From Liopterus haemorrhoidalis (lineage: Eukaryota > Arthropoda > Insecta > Coleoptera > Dytiscidae), in assembly GCA_963971575.1 (NCBI GenBank), contig OZ020611.1:20930092-20994091 (forward strand): 64,000 bases of DNA, given 5' to 3'. The translations under genes and the position numbers were made by a program. This document shows positions 48,069-60,700 of the stretch, in pieces (position 1 is the stretch's first letter; each line of letters begins with the position of its first letter). The notes beneath the pieces are model-generated. The model saw nothing but the letters and a program-made list of their open reading frames with translations, searched no databases and was not told the origin of the DNA.

Positions 48069-48785
48069 AAAAAACAATCAGCTGTGGCCACCACAGGACC
48101 GACCGCCATCGTAAAGTACTTGTATAAAATACATTCTAGCAGCAGAGTAGAAATAACTTGGCCTAATATTTTCTAACAGAGATATTATTTATCATGACCA
48201 TGGAAACGTTACACATAAGTATGAAATAATTGAGACAGAAAAAATTTCGAAAAATTTTACAGAAATTATTCGAAATTTATCGTTTTATCAAAAAACGTCT
48301 CAAATAAAAGTTATTAGTTATTGCTTTTATAGCAACTTTTGTTCAATAATTTTTTTCGAAATATTTTTCTGTTGTGAAATATTCACAAAAATCTTAAAAT
48401 CGAAACGAGTAAACTCCCATTTTTAGTCAACCGATTTTTACCAAAAGTTGATCAACTCGTGCCATTGATGGCATAAGCTTAAATATGCAGTTTAATAAAA
48501 ATCCTTTTAGCCAAATTTGCTCTGCACGTGTACACAGACGGACAGACGGACAGACAGACAGACGGACAGACGGACAGACAGACAGACGGACAGACAGACA
48601 GACAGACGGACGGACAGACGGACAGATGGACAGACGGACGGACAGGCAGACCGATAGACATCTTGCTAAAAATAGTCAAAACGTTATGTAGGGACCTCAA
48701 TTCGTGGAGATCCATAGAAATCTCGAAATGTCAAAATCGGTATGATCACAATACCTCCCTTATATATGTTGGCGGTCCGTAAAAA
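48069..48785 (-). mobile_element. Helentron/HINE-like element, family 2, copy 1
   Basis: On the minus strand: start ACGGACCGCCAACATATATAAGG, microsatellite of GTCT/GTCC type (48535-48655), then GATGGCGGTCGGT followed by hairpin CTGTGG-TGG-CCACAG and CTGATTG. Subterminal inverted repeats and 3' hairpin as in family 1, but with no sequence in common. Aligns with 51474-52118. No protein. Confidence 0.6.
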
Positions 48786-49560
48786 GGTCCTCACATACAA
48801 AAAACAAATGATGAGCACAAGAAAGGTTCTCACTACCAAAAATACAAGGGAAGGAGAGGTAATTTAGACTTTTCACTGACGCTGTGTGTACGCCAGTCTT
48901 AATACAAAGGGATACGTTACCCTTGGGAGAGATAGGTTCTTGATGAGGCTCACATAAAATGTTAGCTGGATGATCTCTATGCACAAGACGTCCTCTTGAA
49001 TCCCGAACGAGTGATGGGGAGGGGCGTAAAATGCGGTTACCAGCGCGCAATAAAATTAAGCCTCGGAGAAGTCCATAGCGAGTAGGATGCCTGGATGGCA
49101 GAATGCAAGAGAATCTTAATGGCTACGTACTTGCTGAATAAAGTGTCCTATCTTACCAGAATTGCAGCTGAACGTCCATAGGTACATTGATGTTTTATGG
49201 GTCAATTCTGCTCACTTTCTGGCAACTATTATTTGAAGCACATACCATGCAAGCTTATTTCAGGTTCCAAGCCAAGCAAGTGCAAATGGATGCAGGGTTG
49301 GGCCATGAAGAGGAAAGCGGCAAGGAGCAGCGGCAGATTTTCTATTCTTCAGTCTTGGTACACTTGAAAAAGAATATGAGTAAAAACAAAAATCTTTACT
49401 GCCTCATCGTGTTAATCTGTTAATACGAATAATAATAATTCATTAGTGAAGTTAATTGTAATAATTCTTTATTGAAGTTAATTGTAATAAAGTATACAGA
49501 AACTTAAGTCAAGTTACATTTACAAAAATTTTACAAAAGTTTTACAAAAGTTTTACAAAA
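48786..49560. other. moderately GC-rich stretch of unknown nature
   Basis: 48840-49370 is less AT-rich than its surroundings and reads in short frames on both strands (78-96 codons), none recognised. Possibly an old retroelement or a decayed gene. Confidence 0.35.
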
Positions 49561-49565
49561 ATTTT

Positions 49566-50440
49566 ACAAAATTTTGAATGTTTTGAACTCCATTATGTTA
49601 TAAAATGCTCCCTCTATTAAAATGTTTTTCAATTTTTTTCTAAATTGATAAATATTTAACTTTGTAAGCGCTACAGGCAGATTATTATAGAGATCTATAC
49701 CCTTAATTAGTGGAAGATTTCCCGTCGAGCTATATTTATACCTCGGTATAGAAAATAGATCCTTCCCTCTCGTGTTGTGATTATGTACTTCACAATGTTT
49801 TAGGATGCTGTTTTAGTTTTCCTTAATAAACATTATGATACTCAATATATATAGAGACGGGACTGTCAAAATGTTTAATTGTTTAAAAATTGGCTTGCAT
49901 GACGTACGTGGTTTAATAGCAGCCATTATTCTAATGACCCATTTCTGTATTATGAAAATCCTCTGCAAGCCAGAAGAAGCACCCTATAGTTCAAGGCCGT
50001 AGGTTATTGTTGATTGAAAATATGCAAAATAGGCCAATATAACAATTTCCGCAGACACCGTATTCGTCAATCTTTTTATAATGAAAGAAGTCTTGTTCAA
50101 TTTACTGGACACCTGATTTATATGGTCCTTCCATGTTAATCGAGCATCCAAGTGAAATCTAAGAAACCTTACAGAGTCATCAGCGTGGAATTCGTTATTA
50201 TTAATGTGTCTGTTTAAACTGAAAACGACTGTTTTAGTTTTTTCCAAATTAAGACTTAACCCATTGGATGAGAACCACTGTAAGGCTTGAGCTTGGGTGT
50301 CACTTAGAGCCCTTTTACATCCTCAACTTCTACTCCTTCGTCAATAAATGACGAGTCATCGGCAAAGAGTATAGTCATGGCTGACATATTATCCGCCATT
50401 ATAAATAGAATAGTATTAATCAAATATTGAACTGGAAAAT
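49566..50440 (-). pseudogene. Jockey/CR1-type LINE reverse transcriptase, C-terminal half
   Basis: From 50400 downward: MTILFADDSSF (FADD box at 50355-50366), frameshift near 50310, then QALQWFSSNGLSLNLEKTKT, FLRFHLDARLTWKDHI, INQVSSKLNKTSFIIKRL, AYFAYFQSTITYGL, FIIQKWVIRMM and a C-terminus ending ILIEGAFYNIMEF. This order (FADD, N-GLxLN..KT, RLTW..HI, Y...FQS...YG) is the palm-thumb pattern of this LINE group. The N-terminal half is missing; the A-rich 3' end repeats TTTTACAAAA units. Confidence 0.85.
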
Positions 50441-51281
50441 ATGAAGGAAATTCGAATAAAACCTATATTGAATATTGTTAATTTAATATTCTTTCTTGAA
50501 CAAAAAACAAAATATCGTTCCTGTTTTCGTGCTTTAAAAAATTCTGGTGATATCGTTTGTTTTCGTTTTCAGTTTTTCAAATGTAGAATCAAAGAGTAGA
50601 GAGTCGATAGTTTTTCCGACTTTCGACTCCGACTCCCGACTCCTACAAGGAGCTTCGACCCCTCAAATCCCGACTCCGACTCCACATCCCAGGCTGCTAC
50701 ACACCGGTTTGAAAGCACTGATCTGATACATTATCTGTACAGATTTAAATGGTGTTTTTCGAAAACAGAATTAATCGTATTTACATACATCTAGTAATTA
50801 TTGTATCAGATAAACTGATAGAGGAACGTATGCTGATTGGTATTTACCTCATTTTAGTTATTTCTTTTTGATAAATCTTATCAATTTTCCACAAAGTACG
50901 TCATTCATAACCGCTAATATATGCAACAACACGCATTTTATATTAGTACAGGTTGATACAATACGCTATGACCATGCTAAATCATGTACGTTTCTTAATT
51001 TTGTGATAGTGTAACGTTTAAGTGACAGTGAATTTATATAAGTATATGTATAATGAATTGTTTAATCCATGAAATATGAGATATAGTTAAATGTTTTAAA
51101 TAGTTTATTGGATTGTGAATCATCAGAAGAACAATAGACATTTTTTACAAACTTTTCAAGTGACATATTATTTAAAGCATTCTATTCTTAAGTATACCAC
51201 GAGTATGTAAGGTAAGTTTGTTCAATTTAATTTAATTTTTATATTTGAAAAAGCATCATTAACAATTTAAATCCACTAAGA
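50441..51281. other. intergenic
   Basis: No gene. CGACTCCGACTCCCGACTCC at about 50615-50680 is a short imperfect repeat. Confidence 0.4.
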
Positions 51282-51607
51282 CAGTGTTTCCCAACCGCCG
51301 GTCCCCGAGATATTTTTGCCGGTTCGCGAAATTATTTTTTACTATGCAACTATTCGCTTAATAAGTTATAACATACTTAATTTTGAGATGAAAATCTCGG
51401 TCCTTAATCAGTTAAATGCTTAAGCAATAATTTGTTTCTCTTTTCATTAATTATATGGGATTTTTATTTGTTGTTACCGACCGCCAACATATATAAGGGA
51501 GGTATTGTGATTATACTGATTTTGACATTTCGAGATTTCGATGGATCTCCACGAATTGAGGTCCCTGCAAAACGTTTTGATTATTTTTAGCATGATGTTT
51601 GTCGGTT

Positions 51608-51658
<51 letters not shown>

Positions 51659-52236
51659 GTACGCGTGCAGAGCAAATTCGGCTAAAATGATTTTTATGAA
51701 ACTTCATATTTAAGCTTTCAACATCAATGGCACGAGTTGATCAACTTAAAATTATTAAATATAAAGGTAAAAATCGGTTAATTAGAAATGGGAGTTTACT
51801 CGTGTCGGTTTTAAGATTTTTGCGAATATTTAACATCAGAAAAATATTTCGAAGAAATTTAATTAACAAAAATTGCTATAAAAGCAATAACTAACAACTT
51901 TTATTTGAAACATTTTTTGATAAAACGAAAAATTTTTCGAAATTTTTTTATGTATCTATTTTTTATGTAACGTTACCATGGTTATGATAAATAATATGTC
52001 TGTTAGAAAATATTAGGCCAAGTTATTTCTACTCTTCTGCTAGAATGTATTTTATACAAGTACTTTGTGATGGCGGTCGGTTCTGTGGTGGCCACAGCTG
52101 ATTTTTTTTTTTTTTGTAATCAGTGCAATAAAAATATAAAACTTTTGCGATAAACATTATTTTTTAAACTTGCCGGTCCGCGATTTTTTTCTAGGTCGCT
52201 TGCCGGTCCGCCATGCAAAAAGGTTCGGAAACGCTG
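51282..52236. mobile_element. hAT element, 955 bp, containing a family-2 repeat
   Basis: Ends CAGTGTTTCCCAACC and GGTTCGGAAACGCTG; perfect 8-bp duplication CACTAAGA at 51274-51281 and 52237-52244, fitting the nnnTAnnn type. Both arms carry GCCGGTCC-type motifs. Two thirds of the length is the inserted family-2 element. Confidence 0.92.
51474..52118 (+). mobile_element. Helentron/HINE-like element, family 2, copy 2
   Basis: Starts GTTACCGACCGCCAACATATA; microsatellite 51607-51658; ends GATGGCGGTCGGT, hairpin CTGTGG-TGG-CCACAG, CTGATT. Nested in a hAT, so its borders are set by the host element. Opposite orientation to copy 1 at 48 kb. Confidence 0.65.
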
Positions 52237-52244
52237 CACTAAGA

Positions 52245-52930
52245 GACCAATGTTTTCTAATTTTAAATGCACTGAATTGGACTTCAGCGAAGAGTAAAAG
52301 GTTTTTCAGCACCTACCACTACGTTGGTTAACAGATATGTGTGAAACAGTACTATTTTGAATATTGATAGTGCCAGTAATTGGTTCTCAACAGCTAAGTG
52401 CCATCTAGGGTTAGGAAGCTATGTACATATATGATTCTTGACCTCCGGCATTAAATTAAATTCATGTGGTTGTCGTGACATTATTCGGAGTAGAGTCAAT
52501 TAATAATAAAATATATAAAAAAAATTATTATTTTTGGTTTTCTAGAATATCAAATGAAAATGTATATCGTAGATTGAAAAATAAAAAATAAATGTCTTTT
52601 ATTTTGACACGACTTCTTCTAAATTAATTTCAAAATTATGTTGAACAACATGGCCGAATCTAAAATTTTTGGCGCACAGCAACAAAAGCTATTTGCGTCT
52701 AACGCAGCCCATCTAAATGACTACGGTACATAATAAAAACAATGAATTAGACAATAAATAAAATCATGAAGGGCCGAATCTAGTGAGTAGCGAGTAAGGC
52801 ACTCGCCTCGGGCGCAGAGTTAGTAAGGACGCTAGGTAAAATTAACAGGACCGTAAAAATCACTCCGTCGTTTTTGTTATCACTTGAGTGTCACTTTAAT
52901 ATCACTTTTTGTAATCTTATCAGTCTTCCT
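52245..52930. other. intergenic with a small dispersed repeat
   Basis: 52650-52770 is the inverted partner of 31037-31170. AGGGCCGAATCTAGTGAG with CTCGCCTCGGGCGC (52773-52820) resembles a transposon end. Confidence 0.4.
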
Positions 52931-52935
52931 TTTTT

Positions 52936-53610
52936 TAGTTTTTTGTAGGTATGAACAAAAAACCCATATAATGTCACTTATGTATCTGTCTGGCTTATGC
53001 CTGTCTGATCGGTAGAAATTATGGCCAAACGGTTTGAACGGGTAGAAAGTTGAAATTTGGGATGCCTGTACAATTCTTTAACCAACATATTTGAAAACTA
53101 TTAACAGTTTAAAAACACATCGCGGGAAAAATATAAACAAATATATGCTGAACAAAAAAAAATGTTTTTTAAATTTTTAGTGGAGTATCAAATAAAACCT
53201 CTTGATGTGTGGATAAATTAAGAAATTTTTATTTTTGAAAATTATTTTTTTTAATTGATTTTTGCCAAAAATGTGTCAAAAAACTTTTGTCTCCCACCCG
53301 AAAACCAAGAGGGTAAACATAAAAGCTAAAAATCTAAAAAAATCTTAGTAATGCAGATTAATGTGAACCGGAATAGTATTAGTAATTTTTTATTTGATTG
53401 TTTGGAAAGTTATCGAATTTTTTCAAGACCCTGCTTACAATATTTATTTGACTGATTGGAGAACTGGACAGCCTGGGTCTTGATGTGAGGGCATCTCATG
53501 TACGCTTGTAAGTCTTTAGAGGATCTTCGATTCTTTCCAGTTAGCGAAATTTATGATTTTTAATATATACCCACAATTTGTTATCACTTACTAAATACCT
53601 ACAAAACTTA
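52936..53610 (+). mobile_element. family-1 Helentron-like copy, diverged
   Basis: TAGTTTTTTGTAGGTATGAAC start, AAAAACCCATATAATGTCAC, a vestigial microsatellite (CTGTCTGGCTTATGCCTGTCTG), end motif TACCTACAAAACTTA at about 53596. No hairpin. Confidence 0.6.
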
Positions 53611-54890
53611 TAAAAGTTATTACTTATATTGTACAGGAACTTTCTTCAAATTAATATTTTCTAAATATTTCCCTGTTAAGGAAATATTCGCGAAAATCAA
53701 ATGACACGAATAAAATCCACTTCCAGTTAACAGATTTTTAACAAAAGTTGTCCAAATCCTAAAAATCCATAAAAATGCTTATTATAAATTCGCTCTGCAG
53801 GTGTCCATGGATCGACAGACAGCCATTATCCTAAAAATGGTTAAAACGTTATGTAGAAACCTCAATTCGTGGACATCCATCAAAATCTCGAAATGTCAAA
53901 ATCGGTATGATATCAATACCCCCTTTTATACATGTAGCTGTCTGTAAAAAGATTGCTTGCCCCTGGTATACACGAAATTTTTTTTATTAGATTTTGGATT
54001 TTTGAAATATTACATACATATTTCTCAACCAACGAGCCGTGGCGTACAAAATTTTGATTCGCGTGGGACTACAAAAAAAGTGGGACTACCAGTGGGAACG
54101 CATTTAGTTTCGCATTTTGACTTTTTCTTTCGCTTTCTGTCTCTGCGCAGACCTTATCCCATCCGCCACGGGTAGCTGGTTGGGTTACAGAAGAATTTTT
54201 TAATACATGTAAGGAACTAATTAAAAGTTTTTAATATTCCGTTAATAGCCAAAGATTGCTTTTCAAAAATATTTCAAACAAGGTATGAAAATTCACATCA
54301 TTTTTATAAAGTATGTAAAAATGTAATTCCACAGAATATTTTTTACGATTTGTTTATAATAAATCAATAAAAGAATAGATAAAATTAATTGTATGACATA
54401 TGCAAAACAGAACAATGGAGCGTAAATGTTCATGTTTCCAGTGACAATGCATTGCAATCAATGATATTTAGAGTAATATGACGCTTTACGAGTCAATGAT
54501 ACAAGATTTAATAATATAAACTAGTTGTTTACCCATTATATATTAGTCGAAGTCAGTCTCGCGTGTGGAGCACTGCTTATTTCACAACATTTTAGTGCAT
54601 ATATTTGCCTCAGTACACACTGTAGCAAAACAGTTCTGTGTCTCATACTACCAACATGTAAGTAACAGTAACAATTACTCAGTTAACTAGACAAGACACT
54701 AGGTTGGTTTAACTATTTTGTTTTTTAATTTTTAGACCAAGCAAATGGAACATGATTTAATTCCTCTGTCTTTCTATCAAGGTTTTTCAAAAAGCACGTG
54801 CATCAACTGGTGTTCTCTCGCTCTCAGCTGTTGCGTCTTTGTTTTTTGTTTACATTGAGGTTAGTTTGTTGTACAATTGTTATTTTCGAA
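53611..54890. other. intergenic with family-2 fragment and a fold-back
   Basis: 53690-53950 resembles the family-2 interior (CCTCAATTCGTGGA, CTCGAAATGTCAAAATCGGTATG). 54025-54172 carries inverted CTCAACCAACGAGCCGTGGCG / CGCCACGGGTAGCTGGTTGGG, a possible 150-bp MITE. Confidence 0.5.
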
Positions 54891-54894
54891 AATT

Positions 54895-55235
54895 ATATTA
54901 TTGAAATGATTTTGGAAGCCATTCAGCATTAACTGTTCCCCGAACTGCTAAAGGAATGGTTGCGACATGTCCAGTACAACCGAAAAAACAAGCGATCATT
55001 TTCTTGGATGTGCTTCGTGAATGAACAAATTTTGTGGATTTCGGTTCATCTTCGAAGACCCAAACAATGGATTGTTGCTTAGTTTCCAATTTTCGTCTCC
55101 TGTAATGATATTGTATACGGATTTTGCAGTGGCTAGGTTGAATTTTTTAGCATTTCAAAATCATCCAACGAAAACCTTCATGAGGAATATCAATTTTTCA
55201 CAAACTTGTTTTTTTTAAACGCTCACTGTCGACAA
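54895..55235 (-). pseudogene. mariner transposase internal fragment
   Basis: Minus strand reads ETKQQSIVWVFEDEP, then SRSTSKKMIACFFGCTGHVATIPL: the stretch between the first and second catalytic residues of mariner transposases. Preceded by YHYRRRKL. N- and C-terminal parts absent; a different mariner type from the one at 31.3 kb. Confidence 0.82.
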
Positions 55236-55503
55236 ACTACTCGGTCAATTTATAAGATGCCACTGATTTCACAATAACAAATATCAAATTTTATGAATAT
55301 AGTAATGACACATTTCAATATTACCATCTAGTGGTCGTTTGTAAAAACATAAAAGGTAAGCCTTGTATGGTCCTGGTGCTTTCATTTTCGCTTCTTGGTT
55401 GGTATTCTTCTTTCGACATGTCATTTGGATTGACATTTGATGTAACCGCCTGCCTCTCAGTTCTTAAGGAGGTGTCCATGGGTCCACCAACATTAGCCTA
55501 TAC

Positions 55504-56403
55504 CAGGCATGTGCAACTACCAAAATACCGAGGGCCGGATAGCGATCTGAAATTTTTTTTAAAATTATTTTACTAAAATTGTCTTTATTATAAAAAATAA
55601 AACATTTTAAATTTTCAAAACTCAAAGTTCATAACATTCATAAAAAAAACAAAAAAAAATCTTTTATAATGCATAAATTATGTTAAATTAGAACAAAATG
55701 TTTATTTAATTTTAATGGAACGGTTGGGGCTTCATATTGCTCACAAGTTTGTCAATGTTTGGGGAAACAACGGATGTAGCAACACGCAACGTGTTTTCTA
55801 GGTGTGAATCCGTTATTCGCGTCCTTGTTTTAATTTAACGAACTTCAACCGAGAAAAAAACTGTTCACATTTGTAAGCGCTTCCAAAGAGCGTAATTCTC
55901 TTCTGTGCAAAAGCTATGAGTTTCGTAATTTTGTTAACTAGGAAATATTTCTTATAAAACTCAATTAGTGAAATGTCTTTCATTTTTGATTTTTTTTAAA
56001 TTTAATTTAATTTTTGGTCTTAGCTACAATGGCCATTAACCAGTATATCTTTATTTTTATTACGGATACATTAATTTTTATAACAAATACAAACATCCAT
56101 GCCATCACCGGGATTCGAACCCGAGCCCTCATGGTTAGCAGTCAAATGAGCTGACCACTACGCCATAGCGACCGGCTGTTTTTGATTTTAAGTCAGAGTT
56201 CTCCCGTAGCTCAAGTAGTTCTATTTGCAGAGAAAGTGGCACTTGTTCCACATCAACATCCATCGTTTAACCTCATTTGATCTCTGAAAACAAAGGTATA
56301 GTCGCGGGCCAAATTCAATGGAATTTTGGATAGCTATTGCGGGCCGGACAAAATGAGGCAACGGGCCGGATCCGTCCCGTGGGCCGTAGGTTGCACATGC
56401 CTG
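55504..56403 (-). mobile_element. hAT element, 900 bp, with transposase remnant and nested SINE
   Basis: Ends CAGGCATGTGCAACTACC and CGTAGGTTGCACATGCCTG; perfect 8-bp duplication GCCTATAC at 55496-55503 and 56404-56411 (nnnTAnnn type). Both arms rich in GGGCCGG. Minus-strand traces of the transposase C-terminus: DVDVEQVPLSLQIELLEL, then LFGSAYKCEQFFSRLKFVK, with stops. Confidence 0.92.
55994..56178 (-). mobile_element. tRNA-derived SINE inside the hAT
   Basis: 11-bp duplication TTTTTGATTTT at 55983-55993 and 56179-56189. Inverted: GCCGGTCGCTATGGCGTAGTGG A-box, GGGTTCGAATCCCGG B-box. Same family as 33321-33511. Confidence 0.88.
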
Positions 56404-56892
56404 GCCTATACGAAGGCGTGTAATGGTGGATTCTTCTCTCTGATTGTTTTTGCAGAAAGTATCCCAAAGTTTAAAGGCTTCGTTCATCTCCCGCAACTTT
56501 ACTTTTTGTGTACCATTCCAATCATCATACCGAGGAAACGGCTATATATAAAGAGAGTTGATTGTTGTTTATTTCAAGAAAAGGGGTATTATCTAATCTA
56601 GATATAACAAACAAATAACCAACCAGCATTACAAAATAAAAACAAACAATAGCATCGTCAGTTGTGTCTGAACGTCTGGTTTTGCAATGTACAAGGTTAT
56701 AAATGTCAGGCAACACTTTAGCGTCATTGTAAAAATTATTCGAATTAATTAAACTGTTTAGTTGCCATGTGAACTAAGGCATAACCACATTAAAAAAAGT
56801 GTTATATAATTTTTTCCGTATCATTGTAACCTTGAATTCGGAGATCTTATGTGAATTAATAGGGAATTACCATTTTCAGTGAAAAAACAATC

Positions 56893-57048
56893 ATGGAGGT
56901 GACAACAACGAAAGAATGGAACGCGTTGACTTACATACATTTCTTGTACCACCTGTTGGTCCTGGTGATGACAGTGTTCATTATTAGGATTCCCATTAAG
57001 GACTACCGCCAGTTACTATCATGGCATGCTATTTTAGGAACACTTGCT
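56893..57048 (+). CDS. b561 gene 2, coding exon 1
   Basis: Encodes MEVTTTKEWNALTYIHF onward to TLA, residues 1-52, with helix 1 and haem-ligand His45. It ends on a whole codon (GCT) at donor GTAAGT, phase 0 as in gene 1. Compared with gene 1 the SWHxILGT core is kept while the cytosolic leader is unrelated and five residues shorter. Confidence 0.86.
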
Positions 57049-57704
57049 GTAAGTATTTTTATTTATATTATTGAATGCGAAGGTTATACATATTTGATTT
57101 GTTTACTACTTAGACTAGATACACAATATATACAGTAGTTTCTTTCCAGCATTTTTATGTATAAGAATTTTCATGCGCATGCGTGAGCCGGTTCAGTATG
57201 CGAAATTTTCCGAAGCTATACTTGTCAGGACGAAACAGCAAATTTCAAATCTTTCTATGTTTTATAGTTTTTATTTTTTAAGCCTTAATAATGTTCCTGT
57301 CCAATTTTGGCTGTGCTATTGAGACAGATGTATTAAATAACTGAATAATCAATTCGAATCCCATTATTCCTCATCTAATTCTAGAATTAATTTTTATGCA
57401 GGTTATTTTAAATTTTTAAGAGTGTAATGTAATTTTTTTTTTATTTTAATTTTTGTAATTTTTAGAGTTTATGTCTCTCTAGCTCTACTTGTACTTTTTC
57501 CTCATTTTGTATATGTTTATTTATTTATTATTATTATTTTTATTATTTTTTTATCCCTTTTGCTTTGTTTTGTTTCTTATTTTTGTAAATATGTATCATC
57601 TTATTATCTTGTATGGTGATATGTTTTGTCAAATGTGTATATGTACTGTTTATTGTATATATATACTGTTTATTGTACACGAAGCCACTGAGATTTGTAC
57701 ATAT

Positions 57705-57740
<36 letters not shown>

Positions 57741-60700
57741 ATATGTACAAATCTCTGTGGCTTCGTGTAGTAAATTAAATTTAAATAATAATAAAATATA
57801 TAGGAAACTGATACTGTTCGTTTACCTAGATTTGGTTACTTATTATTGCGTAACTATAATTTGAACTAAAATAGATTTTATCTCCACTAATAGCTAGAGC
57901 CCTGCGCGGATACGTTTTTCTGTATCTGCATCCGATCCGCATCCGCAGCCTTTGTAAATATAAAATCCGCATCCGCAAAAATATCCGCACAATCCGCACA
58001 AGATTTGCTGTCTGTTTGGAAATATATAACCTATTTCGCCTTATTTGGCATATCGCTGTTTTAAAACAATTCTATTTTTTTTTTTTAATTTTATTACATT
58101 AAATATTACTTGGTCCAGAAATATTTTTTTCTATCTAACGTCGTACTGATATTATATAGATTAAAAAATAAAGATGGATATTACAATTATTCTATTCTTA
58201 AACCAAGTTTATATAAATTGTAAAACTTTAAACAGCAATATCTCAGAAACTTAGTTTTTTAAGATATCTCACTATTATTTTAGGAAAGTCCTATAAGATC
58301 AGCAAATTTAAAAAAATAAGTTCTTAATAATAAAACTAAATTCTTTAATTCATCCTATTATTAAAAGATGAAAGTTAAATGACGATTTCAAGAATTTTAA
58401 GATATTTTTATTATGTTTTTAAATATGGCAAATTACCATGGTTAATTTTTACTAATGTTTTCAAATATGCAAAATAAGGCAATACATAATTATTTTAAAA
58501 TTAATAAACACAATAAATCCAAAGAAATTTTTGTATCTACGACTGTTATATAAATTCTACTATATTTTTGGGAAGAGTATGGGAAGAGTAGAACAAGTAA
58601 AAAGTGCCGTAACGTATTATTATTTTACTCTTGCCATTAGCACAATACAAATGCCAGCGATAGATTTTTGGGGTTCTAAACGCGTCTTCCGTAGGAAGAG
58701 GCGTCCAACCGGAGATTTTATGTTCACGCGGATATTGCGGATAAGCGAATATGATATTTAATCCGCATCCGCGCGATTTAAATGATAATTTATCCACATT
58801 CGCAGAAATATGGCGGATATCCGTGGATTTGCAGGGCTCAACTAATAGCCTGTTGCGTTGCTTCTTCCATAGTTCCAATAAGTTTAAGAAAAATACAATA
58901 CCTATTAAAAACTGGATTGTATATAAAATCAAACGTTACATGTTTTCTTAATGCTTAATACGCTTTTACTAATTCGTCAACTTGTCTGTAACTTAATATA
59001 TATATCCGAATTTTTCTAAACCATTCCACGAAAAGTATGAGTCAATAGTAGACATTTGAGAACATGATTTAAAAATTTTGGAACACGAGTTATAATAGAA
59101 TTGTATTTACAATTTCATGCACTAAAAGAAAATATTCCAATCTGCCTCTTTCCATATTAAGTTAATTAATTGGTAAATCAGTTTATTGAATTTTAGTTCT
59201 ATTGATAGTGAAAGTAATATTGCTTAGAGACTGATGCAATTTCATCTTTGGTGTAAACAGAATAGGCTATATTAGACTGTAATTTTTTCATTTTAGTTTT
59301 TCTTCTATTTTTACAAATCAGAATTTTCATTCAAGAATACATATAAGTTTATAAAAAATAAAAAATTTGACTCTATAGTAAAGTGCAATTTTACTAGTCT
59401 TTCTTTACTATTAAATAATCGTAACTGGATAGCCTTTTTTAGGGTTTTGTAGGTATAATCACCAAAAAACCTTTATAATGTCACTCATGTGAATGTCTGT
59501 CTGTACGGTAGAAATTGTAGCCAAACGGCTTAACATATAAAGTTGAAATTTGGCTTGCTTATACAACTTATTGACCCATATATAGGAAAAATACTGAGAG
59601 TTGAGAGAGATGAATATAAACAAATATATATTTACTAAAAAAATGAATATTTTTTTTTAAATTTTGAGAGGCAGGCCAAATGAAACTTCTTAATGTAATC
59701 ATTTTTTTAAATTTGTTTCTTGCCAAAAAATGTCAAAAAACTTCTGTCCCCCACCCTATCTCCAAGAGGGGTTGATTTAAAAACCAGAAAAAAGATCTCC
59801 ATAATGTACATTGTTGGGAACCGGAACAGTTCAACAGGAATTTTTTATCGGATAAGTTTTTCGCTAAATATCGATTTTTTTGTGTCGTTAAAAAAAGATA
59901 TTTAAAAAAAAAAATATTGTGCGATATCAAAGGAAAGTTCTTAAGACGTAGATTAAGGAACAAAGAATAGTTTTTAAAATGTTTATTTTAATAAAATTTT
60001 AGCCAAAAATGTTCTAAAAAATTTTTTCCAGCACTCTTTTACCCAAGAGGGATAAACTAAAAATCTGAAACTATTATAATTAGTGCACATTGATATGAGC
60101 CGCAAACGTACGAGAGGAATTTTTGATAAAATTTCGATTTTGGAAAATATTGTAGTTTTTGTGTTTTTCACAAAATTAATTATTTTTTTAATTCATGCCT
60201 AAATTTTGGCTTATAATATCATGGATTTTTTGTATTTATCACTAAGGTATATCTTTTTTTATATATAATTTTATTTTTGCGTTTGTAGCATTCTATCTCA
60301 CTCTATGTTATTGTTATTAAGACAATTGTCCATGATCGAGATTGAGTTGAGACAATCAACATAACTTTAGACTAGAATCATAACAATCAACACAACTGAA
60401 TATAGAGAGATATTTTGTTTCTTTTTTTATTGTTTTCAAAGCTTGCTACGTTCAACTTTGTAAAACTTATGTTGATTATTATTTTGTAAATAAATGGTCG
60501 CCATTTTGAAATAGTTAACATAAAAATATGACTTTTTGGTGTCATTGTAAAGCTAATTTAATGTACTTTTAGGGAAAAATATAAAATTATCGATTCCCCA
60601 TGCTAGATCAAAAGTTGACATAATTTCCGGCGAAACCGGAAGTGCCTCAGAATTCTTATAATAACCTTTAGATGGGCCTTTTTGTCTAGTTTAACTTTTG

